Numbered from the stretch's first letter, positions 7,031 to 13,598 are shown. The stretch: DNA of 13,598 nt from Pseudomonadota bacterium (GCA_023415605.1 JAEZKB010000010.1:1-13598), one strand, 5' to 3'. Notes: generated by a model from the letters alone, not told the origin. Numbers and translations: made by a program.

Positions 7031-7540
7031 CTACTCCTTGGGCGGCTCGGATTTCAGTATGCGGGTCAACGAGTTGGTATGGAAGACGAAGTGCTCGGCG
7101 AGGGCGCCGAGGGCGTGAAGGAGGATGAGGGGGATAAGGACGAGGCGGCCGAGTTCGTGCAGTTCGGCGCTAAATTCGAGGCCGGTGAACCAGGCGATGG
7201 CGCCGGTCAGCGGCATGGCGAAAAGGAAAGCATAAAGAAGGACATGAGCTGCGTGGCCGAAGAAATTGACCAGCGCCGGATTGGTGTCGTGGGGCTCGGG
7301 AACGCCGCGCCAGAAGCGGATAATGAGCCTGAAGATAGCCAGCGCGAAGATGGTAAGGCCGACGGTGATATGGACGATTGCCCCCACTTCGCCATCAAGT
7401 CGCCCGCTGTCCGAACGATCCTTGAACGCATCCTGAACGTCTTCATTGACCAGGAGCTGGAACACGACCAGCGCTGCGATGGTCCAGTGCAGGACGATCT
7501 GCAGAACGGAATAGCCTTTCGGGGCGGCGCGGGCGGCCAT
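7031..7540 (-). CDS. Cytochrome b561 family membrane protein (CybB/YodB type)
   Basis: A 169-aa integral membrane haem b protein with four predicted helices (about 12-30, 53-75, 94-116 and 132-152). Histidines sit in or beside the helices at residues 18, 57, 96, 99, 142 and 150, enough for the two bis-His haem b sites expected in this family. Length and the opening GYSVLQIVLHWTIAALVVFQ fit bacterial cytochrome b561. Members transfer electrons between quinone and periplasmic partners; E. coli CybB is a superoxide oxidase feeding the quinone pool. The start ATG at 7540-7538 has a good AGGAGA site. It is divergent from the oxidase operon, sharing 82 nt of upstream DNA, which suggests a respiratory or oxidative-stress role, but the exact partner is unknown. 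Confidence 0.9.
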   Translation of the reverse strand: MAARAAPKGYSVLQIVLHWTIAALVVFQLLVNEDVQDAFKDRSDSGRLDGEVGAIVHITVGLTIFALAIFRLIIRFWRGVPEPHDTNPALVNFFGHAAHVLLYAFLFAMPLTGAIAWFTGLEFSAELHELGRLVLIPLILLHALGALAEHFVFHTNSLTRILKSEPPKE

Positions 7541-7622
7541 CGGTTCTCCTGCTGCGGCGATTTGGTCAGCAACTCCCCCAGTACATCCACGTTCCCTTCC
7601 CTACGCAACACTTGGGGGTGAA
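7541..7622. promoter_or_regulatory. Divergent upstream region of b561 and the oxidase operon
   Basis: These 82 nt must hold promoters for the b561 gene (minus) and the oxidase operon (plus). A short inverted repeat CCCCCA (7575-7580) / TGGGGG (7613-7618) brackets a pyrimidine-rich stretch. GGGGGTG just before the TTG start of coxB may serve as a poor ribosome-binding site. No convincing -35/-10 pair was seen. Confidence 0.35.
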
Positions 7623-8600
7623 TTGGCGCGCGAGAGTCTGACGAGAGCGACGAGACTTGGAGCCGCGGCGGGTGCCAGCCTGCTGGCGGCCGGTTGTACG
7701 TTCGAGCAGAGCGTGCTGCATCCGGCAGGAAGGGATGCCGAGGGGCTGACGGCGCTCACGTGGTTCATGTTCGCGGCGGCCGTGGTAGTCTGGGGCGTCG
7801 TTATGGGTGCGGCGATCTATGCGGTCGTCGGCAAAAAGCGGCCCAAGAGCGAGAAGTTTGCCGATCGCTTCATCATTGCGGGCGGGGTCGCGTTCCCCAC
7901 CATAGGGCTCGCCATCCTGCTGGTTTTCGGATTGTCGCTCTTGCCAAGCTGGACCTCGGCGGAGACACCGGATTTGCGGGTGTACGTACGTGCCGAGCAG
8001 TTCTGGTGGCGCTTAGTCTACGAATTGCCCGACGGCAGTGTGGTCGAGACGGCCAATGAATTGCACCTGCCCAACGATGCGACGGTGGAGTTCGTGCTGA
8101 CCAGCACCGACGTGATCCACTCGTTCTGGATTCCGGCGCTCGGCGGCAAGATGGATGCGATCCCCGGCCGTACCAATCTCCTGCGCCTGACCCCCATCAA
8201 GCCGGGGACCTATCGTGGCGTCTGCGCCGAGTTCTGCGGCCCGTCGCATGCGTTGATGGCCTTTCCGGTGACCGTGCATGAGGCGTCGGACTTCCCGGCC
8301 TGGCTCGAGGCGCAGCAGGCGCCGGCTGCTGCCGGCAATGAGATTTTCACCGCCTCCGGTTGCGGCGCCTGTCACACGGTGCGGGGGGTGACCGAGAACG
8401 GCAAGGTCGGGCCGGACCTCACCCATGTCGCCAGCCGCAAGACCATCGGCGCCGGCACACTGCAGAACACTCGGGACAACCTCATCGCCTGGCTGACGGC
8501 ACCGGAACACGTCAAGCCCGGCGCCCGCATGCCGAGCTATGCCACGTTGCCCGCAGCGGATCGCGATGCCATCGCGGACTATCTCATGGAGCTCAGATGA
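7623..8600 (+). CDS. ctaC: Cytochrome c oxidase subunit II with fused cytochrome c (caa3-type CtaC)
   Basis: A 325-aa subunit II that receives electrons and passes them via CuA to subunit I. Residues 1-24 are signal-like and end LLAAG-C25, a lipobox-like site, so the mature protein may be a lipoprotein. Two membrane helices follow (about 44-68 and 84-107), then the periplasmic CuA domain. The domain has the aromatic patch QFWWRLVY (126-133) and ligands His166, Cys201, Glu203, Cys205, His209 and Met212. A class I cytochrome c domain is fused at the end, with CGACH (247-251) and axial Met303 in ARMPSY. This fusion defines caa3-type oxidases. The start is TTG at 7623: no ATG or GTG lies upstream in frame, and starting later would remove the signal. 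Its TGA overlaps the ATG of the next gene (ATGA, 8597-8600). Confidence 0.94.
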   Translation: MARESLTRATRLGAAAGASLLAAGCTFEQSVLHPAGRDAEGLTALTWFMFAAAVVVWGVVMGAAIYAVVGKKRPKSEKFADRFIIAGGVAFPTIGLAILLVFGLSLLPSWTSAETPDLRVYVRAEQFWWRLVYELPDGSVVETANELHLPNDATVEFVLTSTDVIHSFWIPALGGKMDAIPGRTNLLRLTPIKPGTYRGVCAEFCGPSHALMAFPVTVHEASDFPAWLEAQQAPAAAGNEIFTASGCGACHTVRGVTENGKVGPDLTHVASRKTIGAGTLQNTRDNLIAWLTAPEHVKPGARMPSYATLPAADRDAIADYLMELR

Positions 8601-11092
8601 CCGCGGACGACAAGGCAGCCGAGACCGCGCAACTCGAGCGCACCTGGGCACGGCCGAAAGGTTGGCGCTACTGGTCGGACGTCAACAACTCGACCGTCGG
8701 CCTCTGGTACATCTCCACCGCCTTCGCCTTCATGCTGTTCGCCGGCGCCCTGGCGCTGATCATTCGTCTGCAGCTGGCGGTGCCGGAGAACAACCTGGTT
8801 TCGGCCGAGACCTACAACCAGATGTTCACCCTCCATGGCACGGTGATGATGTTCCTCTTCGCCGTGCCGATCTTCGAGGCGGTGGCGATCCTGATCCTGC
8901 CAGCCATGCTGGGGGCGCGCGACCTGCCGTTTCCCCGGCTTTCGTCCTTCGGCTACTGGTGCTTCCTCATCGGCGGCGTCTTCGTGTCGATCTCGATCTT
9001 CTTCGGTCAGGCGCCCGATGCCGGCTGGTTCATGTATCCGCCGCTCTCCACCGAGCAATCTGGCATCGGCGCGGACATCTGGCTCCTCGGTCTCTCCTTC
9101 ATCGAAGTCGCATCGATCGCCGCGGCGGTTGAGCTGATCGTCGGAGTGCTCAAGTGCCGCGCGCCGGGCATGCACATCAACCTCACGCCGCTCTATGGCT
9201 GGTATGTGCTGATCGTCGGGGCGATGATCCTCTTCGCCTTCCCGCCGCTCATCGCCGGCGACCTGCTGTTCGAACTCGAACGTCTGCTCGACTGGCCTTT
9301 CTTCGACGTGACACGGGGCGGCGACCCAATCCTCTGGCAGCACCTGTTCTGGATCTTCGGTCACCCTGAAGTCTACATCATCTTCCTGCCGGCGATTGCG
9401 CTGCTCGCGATGATCGTGCCGACCTTCGCGCAGCGGCCGATCGCCGGTTATTCGTGGATCGTGCTCTCGGCACTTGGCACAGGTTTCCTGAGCTTCGGGC
9501 TCTGGGTGCACCACATGTTCACCACCGGCCTGCCGTCGATCTCGCTCGGGTTCTTTGCGGCGGCGTCGGAGGCGGTGGCGATCCCCACAGGCATCCAGAT
9601 TTTCGCCTTCATCGCGACAGTGATGCTCGGCACCGTCATCCGCTCGGTGCCGATGCTCTATTGCCTCGGGGCACTTGCCATCTTCATCGTCGGCGGCCTA
9701 ACCGGGGTCATGGTGGCGGTCGCGCCGTTCGATTTCCAGGCGCACGACACCTATTTCGTCGTGGCGCATCTACACTATGTGCTGATCGGCGGCATGCTGT
9801 TCCCGGTGATGGCCGGGGTGCACTACTACTATCCGTTCGCGATGGGCAAAATGCTGTCGCGGACGCTGGGTATCTGGTCGTTCTGGCTGATGTTCCTCGG
9901 CTTCAACGTCGCCTTCCTGCCCATGCACCTGACGGGTCTCCTCGGCATGCCACGGCGCGTCTTCACCTATTCGGCCGATATGGGTTGGGGCTGGCTCAAC
10001 CTGATGTCGACGATTGGCGCTTTCGTCTTCGCGGCCGGCTTCCTGCTCTTTGTGTGGGACTGCGTGCGGCCAAAGAAGAAGCAGCCGGATGTGGCGCGCA
10101 ATGTCTGGAATGCTGGCACGCTGGAATGGGCGGCGCCGGTGCCGTCCGCCCTCTACGGCCTCCGTTCGATCCCGGAGGTCAAGAGCCGCTACCCGCTTTG
10201 GGACGACAAGGACTTCGTGGCTAAGATGGGCGAGGGCAGGGGACTGCTCGCGGATGCCAAGGAGGGCAAACGCGAGACGCTGGTGACCTCGGTGCTCGAC
10301 GCCAAGCCGCTGCAGGTGCTGCGCGTCGGCACGCCGACCTGGCTGCCTATGATCGCTGCTTTCGGCCTCGGCGCAGTCTTCATCTGTTCGACCTACAAGC
10401 TCTGGGTTCCCACTGCCCTGGGCGGCGTCGTGTTCCTCGTTGCGCTGCTGTGGTGGCTGTGGACCGGAACAGCCGTTATCCCGGAGAAGGATGAGAAGGA
10501 TGTCGGCGGCGGGCTCAAGCTGCCGCTCTATGTCTCCGGGGTACGCTCCACCGGCTGGTGGGCGATGTTCATCACCATGACTGGCGACCTCACCGCGTTT
10601 CTGTCGCTGATCTTCGGTTACTTCTTCTTCTGGACCGTACACCCCGCCTTCCCGCCGGAGGGCATCGACGGGCCGGGTTGGCAATGGCCGCTGCTATCCG
10701 CCGTCCTGGTCGTGGCGGCTTGGGCACTGACACTGGCGGCGCGGCTGCTCAATGCGGCGGGGAAAGTGACTTTGGCGCGCGAGGCGCTCGTCGCGGGCCT
10801 CTTCGCGGCAGCCGGTGCTGCCGCAGCACTGGTGGCGGGGCCGGTCAGCACCGGGCTCGATCCGACACAGCATGCCTATCCGGCGATCGTCTGGGCGCTG
10901 GTGGTGTGGACTTTGGCGCATCTGGCCACCGGCATGCTGATGCAGGGCTACTGCTTGGCGCGGTCGATCTTCGGCAAGATGACGCCGAAGTACGATGCCG
11001 ACCTCTGGAACGTGACACTTTACTGGCACTTCGCCGGGTTTTCGGCGTTGCTCACTGCACTGGTGATCGGAGGCTTTCCGCTGCTGACATGA
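8597..11092 (+). CDS. ctaD: Cytochrome c oxidase subunit I-III fusion (CtaD-CtaE)
   Basis: An 831-aa inner-membrane fusion. The COX1 part (about 25-510) has all redox ligands: His80 (haem a), the HPEVY motif with His256 and cross-link Tyr260, the CuB pair His305-His306, and His391/His393 for the haems. The COX3-like part (about 645-831) ends with the expected YWHF motif (809-812). Between them lies a region (about 510-640) with two extra hydrophobic segments. The ATG at 8597 has GGAG 5 nt upstream; the open extension to 8360 is only the frame-shifted reading of coxB. The D-channel entrance Asp109 (GARDLPFPR) and Glu258 are kept. The K-channel Lys is Gln334 (PTGIQIFAF), and the D-channel Asn residues are absent. 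It reduces O2 to water, with electrons from the adjacent CuA subunit. The gene is 4-nt coupled at both ends. Confidence 0.95.
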   Translation: MTADDKAAETAQLERTWARPKGWRYWSDVNNSTVGLWYISTAFAFMLFAGALALIIRLQLAVPENNLVSAETYNQMFTLHGTVMMFLFAVPIFEAVAILILPAMLGARDLPFPRLSSFGYWCFLIGGVFVSISIFFGQAPDAGWFMYPPLSTEQSGIGADIWLLGLSFIEVASIAAAVELIVGVLKCRAPGMHINLTPLYGWYVLIVGAMILFAFPPLIAGDLLFELERLLDWPFFDVTRGGDPILWQHLFWIFGHPEVYIIFLPAIALLAMIVPTFAQRPIAGYSWIVLSALGTGFLSFGLWVHHMFTTGLPSISLGFFAAASEAVAIPTGIQIFAFIATVMLGTVIRSVPMLYCLGALAIFIVGGLTGVMVAVAPFDFQAHDTYFVVAHLHYVLIGGMLFPVMAGVHYYYPFAMGKMLSRTLGIWSFWLMFLGFNVAFLPMHLTGLLGMPRRVFTYSADMGWGWLNLMSTIGAFVFAAGFLLFVWDCVRPKKKQPDVARNVWNAGTLEWAAPVPSALYGLRSIPEVKSRYPLWDDKDFVAKMGEGRGLLADAKEGKRETLVTSVLDAKPLQVLRVGTPTWLPMIAAFGLGAVFICSTYKLWVPTALGGVVFLVALLWWLWTGTAVIPEKDEKDVGGGLKLPLYVSGVRSTGWWAMFITMTGDLTAFLSLIFGYFFFWTVHPAFPPEGIDGPGWQWPLLSAVLVVAAWALTLAARLLNAAGKVTLAREALVAGLFAAAGAAAALVAGPVSTGLDPTQHAYPAIVWALVVWTLAHLATGMLMQGYCLARSIFGKMTPKYDADLWNVTLYWHFAGFSALLTALVIGGFPLLT

Positions 11093-11493
11093 CCGACAAG
11101 GTGGCTAAAGAAGTTCGACGCGAGACCGGCACGGGCACCGACCTGTGGCGGGTCATCGCTGCGCCCATCGTCTGGGCGCTGCACTTCCTATTCTGCTACG
11201 TCTTTGCGGCAGTCTATTGCGAAAAGCTCGGGCGCGACGCGTCGCTAGGTGGCCCGACGATCGTGATCATCGGCGCCACTGTGGTGGCGCTTGGACTCAT
11301 CGGTCTATCGGTCCTGTCGCTATGGCGCGTGCGGGGCCGCAGCCTCACCGACAACGACTTCGAATTCGAACACAACACCGCCGAGGAACGGCACCGCTTC
11401 CTGAGCCACGTGGCGCTGATGCTCTGCGTGCTGTCGGCGGTGGCAGTGCTCTATGTGACGATCCCGATGCTTTACCTCTCGAGCTGCCGATGA
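11089..11493 (+). CDS. Small membrane protein of unknown function in oxidase operon
   Basis: A 134-aa protein not recognised as a named family. It has a charged N-terminus (1-19), then three predicted membrane helices (about 22-44, 55-79 and 104-129), with a charged loop between helices 2 and 3 (about 80-103, containing His96, His102 and His107). Cys36 and Cys44 lie in or near helix 1, and Cys133 is next to last. It is joined by ATGA overlaps to ctaD-E upstream and ctaG downstream, so it is made with the oxidase. Position and three-helix size recall subunit IV (CtaF) of Bacillus caa3 oxidase, but the sequence does not look like COX4. A small oxidase subunit or assembly helper is the reasonable guess. 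The start is the ATGA overlap at 11089; the longer open extension upstream only shadows ctaD-E. Confidence 0.8.
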   Translation: MTDKVAKEVRRETGTGTDLWRVIAAPIVWALHFLFCYVFAAVYCEKLGRDASLGGPTIVIIGATVVALGLIGLSVLSLWRVRGRSLTDNDFEFEHNTAEERHRFLSHVALMLCVLSAVAVLYVTIPMLYLSSCR

Positions 11494-12098
11494 GCACGCG
11501 GATAATCGGGATCGCCGGGGCGCTGGTGCTGCTCTTTGCCTGGGCGGGGCCGCTGCCGGGGCTCGTGCCGCAGAGCTTTGCTGCGCATATGTGGCTGCAC
11601 ATGCTGGTGGTCGGCATTGCGGTGCCGCTGCTGGCGGTCTGGCTGGCTCCACGGCTCGCCATCACCTCGGCGCTGGCACTGCCGATCGCGGTGAGCCTGC
11701 TCGATTTTGTCGTCGTCTGGGGCTGGCATGCGCCTGCACTGCACCATGCCTCGCGCAGCGAACCGCTGATCTTGATGGCGGAGCAGGCGAGCTTCTTCGC
11801 CATTTCGCTCCTGGTTTGGCTGGTGGCGCTTTCCGGTCGCGACGGCGGCAATGCCGCCATGGGCGGAGCGATGGCGCTGTTCTTCACCTCGATGCACATG
11901 ACGCTGCTGGGTGCCTTGCTCGGACTGTCGCCGCGGCCTCTCTACGAAGGCCATCAAGGTGGCGACGGCTGGCTTGGCCTCTCACCGCTCGCTGACCAGC
12001 AGGTGGGCGGCGTGGTGATGCTGGCCATCGGTGGCGTCGTCTATCTCGTTGGCGGGCTGATGCTGATCGCGCGCGTGCTGCGGCGGGCGCCGGCATGA
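11490..12098 (+). CDS. ctaG: caa3-type CtaG cytochrome c oxidase assembly protein
   Basis: A 202-aa polytopic membrane protein of the Caa3_CtaG family (the Bacillus-type CtaG, not the Cox11-type copper chaperone that shares the name). It has about six hydrophobic segments. Conserved features are AAHMWLHML (31-39), WGWHAPALHHAS (77-88), FFTSMHMTLLGALLG (131-145) and the C-terminal DQQVGG (169-174). The His/Met-rich helix pairs are thought to handle copper during CuB or oxidase maturation. It begins in an ATGA overlap with the 134-aa gene (11490-11493) and ends in another with the cytochrome c gene (12095-12098). A longer open extension upstream (to 11145) is a shadow of the preceding gene. The annotation is secure at family level; the biochemical step is not fixed even for studied homologues. 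Confidence 0.92.
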   Translation: MSTRIIGIAGALVLLFAWAGPLPGLVPQSFAAHMWLHMLVVGIAVPLLAVWLAPRLAITSALALPIAVSLLDFVVVWGWHAPALHHASRSEPLILMAEQASFFAISLLVWLVALSGRDGGNAAMGGAMALFFTSMHMTLLGALLGLSPRPLYEGHQGGDGWLGLSPLADQQVGGVVMLAIGGVVYLVGGLMLIARVLRRAPA

Positions 12099-13108
12099 AG
12101 AAGTATCGGCCCTATATCGTCGGTGCCATCGGCGGCGTGCTACTCGCCGCCATCGTGCCGCTGACGGGCATCGTGGATTTTGCCGCCAGCAACAGACTGT
12201 GGGCGATTACCGACTGGTACTTCAGCACCGCCGCCCAGCAATCGATAACGCTGCAGTCGGCGATGCTTGCGACGCCGGATGATCTGGATGATCCCGCGGC
12301 ACCGGGGCGGGCAGCGGGCCACTATGAGATGGTCTGCGCCACCTGTCACGGCAGCCCGGCGCGGCCGCCGGAGGCCTTCGCCGACAGCATCCGCGCCATG
12401 CCGCCCCGGCTGGTCGAACAAATGGCGCAATGGCACCCGGATGCCCGGGTGTTCTGGACGGTCAAGCACGGTATCAAGCACACCGCCATGCCGGCCTGGC
12501 CCACGCAGCACCGCGACGACGAAGTCTGGGACATGGTGGCGTTCCTCAAGGCCATCTCAGCCATGCCGGCCGAGCAGTATGTCGAACTTGCAGGGCTTGA
12601 CCGCGAGGGGTGCGCGCGCTGCCACGGCGAAAACGGTGAAGGCGGCCCGGCGCCGCGGCTGGACATCCAGTCGCCGGAGTACATCGCGGCGTCACTACAG
12701 GCATTCCGGCAGCGGACGCGCGCCAGCGGGACGATGATCGCAGCCGCCAACGGGCTCAGCGACGAGCAGATCGCGGACTTGTCGACCTACTACGGGCGGC
12801 TGGTGGACCTGGAGTCCGGCGCCGCCGACGGGCTGGGCGCGGAGATCGCCGCGAAGGGCATCCCGGAACGCGACATCGCCGCCTGCGCTTCGTGCCACGA
12901 GAGCGGCCGGCCGGAATTCCCGCGGTTGATGGGCCAGGACCGTCTCTATCTCGAACGACAGTTGCATCTCTTCAACGAGCACGGCATCGAACGCGGAGGG
13001 CACCGCTCCGAGATGATGGCCAAAGCTATCGGCAAACGCCCTGACACGGAGCAGAAGCCGCTCTCTGAAGCAGAGATCAAGGCACTGGCGGCGTATTATG
13101 GACGGTAG
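12095..13108 (+). CDS. Membrane-anchored tri-haem c-type cytochrome
   Basis: A 337-aa protein with an N-terminal hydrophobic anchor or signal (about 8-27, no clear cleavage site) and three periplasmic cytochrome c domains. The haem motifs are CATCH (81-85), CARCH (173-177) and CASCH (264-268). Likely axial Met ligands are Met132 (HTAMPAW), Met214 (SGTM) and Met307 or Met308. Domain 1 is like a stand-alone class I domain. Domains 2 and 3 are similar to each other in layout (both end in an A/T-YYGR type helix) and resemble the two halves of a cytochrome c4. It is the last gene of the oxidase operon, in ATGA overlap with ctaG, so it probably delivers electrons to the CuA/cytochrome c subunit. 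With the fused domain of CtaC, four c haems serve this oxidase. The upstream donor (bc1 complex or other) is unknown. Confidence 0.92.
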   Translation: MKKYRPYIVGAIGGVLLAAIVPLTGIVDFAASNRLWAITDWYFSTAAQQSITLQSAMLATPDDLDDPAAPGRAAGHYEMVCATCHGSPARPPEAFADSIRAMPPRLVEQMAQWHPDARVFWTVKHGIKHTAMPAWPTQHRDDEVWDMVAFLKAISAMPAEQYVELAGLDREGCARCHGENGEGGPAPRLDIQSPEYIAASLQAFRQRTRASGTMIAAANGLSDEQIADLSTYYGRLVDLESGAADGLGAEIAAKGIPERDIAACASCHESGRPEFPRLMGQDRLYLERQLHLFNEHGIERGGHRSEMMAKAIGKRPDTEQKPLSEAEIKALAAYYGR

Positions 13109-13124
13109 GGCGAAGTGCCCTATC
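13104..13124 (+). terminator. Hairpin overlapping the operon's last stop codon
   Basis: An inverted repeat TAGGGC (13106-13111) / GCCCTA (13117-13122) with a 5-nt loop, extended by one G-T and one G-C pair to about 8 bp. The left arm includes the TAG stop of the cytochrome c gene. No T-tract follows, so it is either a weak intrinsic terminator or an mRNA 3'-end stabiliser. Confidence 0.45.
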
Positions 13125-13598
13125 CGAAGCGCCCACCCTCACTGCCTGCCACTCTACGCATGACCCTAGAGCCATATCTCCTCCACTCATGTAGATGGGT
13201 AGTCCGTGGTCCGCAGTGACACAATTCGGGGATCGGGCACCATCTCGCCCACCCACCGGCGGTCATCCCTCCCGAGGCCGGGGCCCGGTACTCGCCAGCG
13301 CCGCGGTTCTGGCTACGGGGGAGCGGCACGGCCGCCATTTACTGGAGCCCGGCCTACGACGGGGTAACGATAGGTGTGTGTGGATAGGATGTAGAAAGAG
13401 CCGACGGTTCAGTCACTTACAAGAATCTTCGCCCTGCTTATCCCCGCGCCTTCCGCCTCCCCTAGAATAGTCCCCATCAACCCCGCGGTGGACGGGAAGC
13501 GCGACGAACGCTTGCGGGGAGACTGCTGGGAGGCGGAGGGGAGTCGTCCCGAACCGCTGGGCCAAGCGCACGGAGTCGAAATGGGAGGGCCAACCCTC
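13109..13598. other. Gene-free tail with inverted repeats, origin unresolved
   Basis: These 490 nt contain no reading frame with convincing coding character. Visible items are the hairpin at its left end; an inverted repeat AGGCCGGG (13275-13282) / CCCGGCCT (13348-13355); a minus-strand stretch at 13328-13348 resembling a conserved 23S rRNA segment; a less GC-rich part at about 13361-13440; and a nested stem arrangement at 13452-13537. Two minus-strand frames remain open from about 13410 to the right edge, but their composition (Pro/Ser/Arg/Gly-rich) does not look like protein. It could be the border of a mobile element, a structured RNA locus, or decayed sequence. Confidence 0.4.
13452..13537. 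other. Nested three-stem inverted-repeat structure, possible structured RNA
   Basis: Three nested complementary pairs are seen. The outer is TCCGCCTCCC (13452-13461) with GGGAGGCGGA (13528-13537), 10 bp. The middle is CCCCGC (13481-13486) with GCGGGG (13514-13519). The inner is AAGCG (13497-13501) with CGCTT (13509-13513). Correct nesting of three stems is more than a single chance repeat, but GC-rich DNA makes such pairs frequent. No known RNA family was recognised. Confidence 0.25.

Noticed and set aside
8360..8596. 79-codon N-terminal extension of ctaD-E
   Set aside because: It reads the cytochrome c domain of CtaC in a wrong frame; the ATG at 8597 has a good ribosome-binding site and gives the normal subunit I N-terminus.
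13396..13410. GAGCCG...CGGTTC pair recalling the ends of group II intron domain V
   Set aside because: The two halves are separated by one base, with no room for the domain V body, and no reverse transcriptase or other intron domain was found.
13409..13598. Minus-strand frame open to the right edge, possible gene 3' end
   Set aside because: About 62 codons rich in Pro, Ser, Gly and Arg; a second frame is equally open, so it is not distinguishable from chance in GC-rich DNA without sequence beyond the edge.
1..13598. CRISPR arrays, tRNA genes, IS elements with transposase
   Set aside because: No regularly spaced repeats, cloverleaf pattern or transposase/integrase motifs were seen on either strand.

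Overview
The window looks like a chromosomal segment of a GC-rich alphaproteobacterium, probably Hyphomicrobiales and perhaps near Devosia. The basis is high GC with strong GC3-type codon use, RpiR-regulated sugar ABC modules, and a caa3-type oxidase operon with a CtaD-CtaE fusion. This placement is inferred from recalled family patterns, not from a search. Two unrelated modules lie side by side.

Left module (1-6973): amino-sugar or cell-wall-sugar uptake and catabolism. A BadF/NagK-type sugar kinase (minus strand, running off the left edge) diverges from an operon of four genes: an RpiR/MurR-type regulator with a SIS domain, a UPF0309-like SIS protein, a Tat-exported CUT1 solute-binding protein resembling NgcE (GlcNAc/chitobiose), and one gene encoding both permease halves fused in a single chain. 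MurQ (MurNAc-6-phosphate etherase) converges on the permease gene, with only 3 nt between the stop codons and a strong hairpin at the junction. The likely path is import of free GlcNAc, MurNAc or a small oligosaccharide, phosphorylation by the BadF kinase, and ether cleavage of MurNAc-6-P by MurQ to GlcNAc-6-P. The transporter ATPase, nagA and nagB are not in the window.

Right module (7031-13108): terminal respiration. A cytochrome b561 gene (minus strand) diverges from a compact operon: coxB/ctaC (CuA subunit with lipoprotein-like signal and fused C-terminal cytochrome c), ctaD-ctaE (subunits I and III fused), a 134-aa three-helix membrane protein of unknown function, a caa3-type CtaG assembly factor, and a tri-heme membrane-anchored cytochrome c. 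Every junction in this operon is a 4-nt ATGA overlap, so translation is probably coupled throughout. The subunit I part keeps all metal ligands and the cross-link Tyr, but lacks the canonical K-channel Lys and two D-channel Asn residues.

The last 490 nt (13109-13598) hold no convincing gene. They contain a hairpin at the operon's stop codon, several GC-rich inverted repeats including a nested three-stem arrangement at 13452-13537, and a short stretch on the minus strand resembling a universally conserved 23S rRNA segment. The origin of this tail is unresolved.
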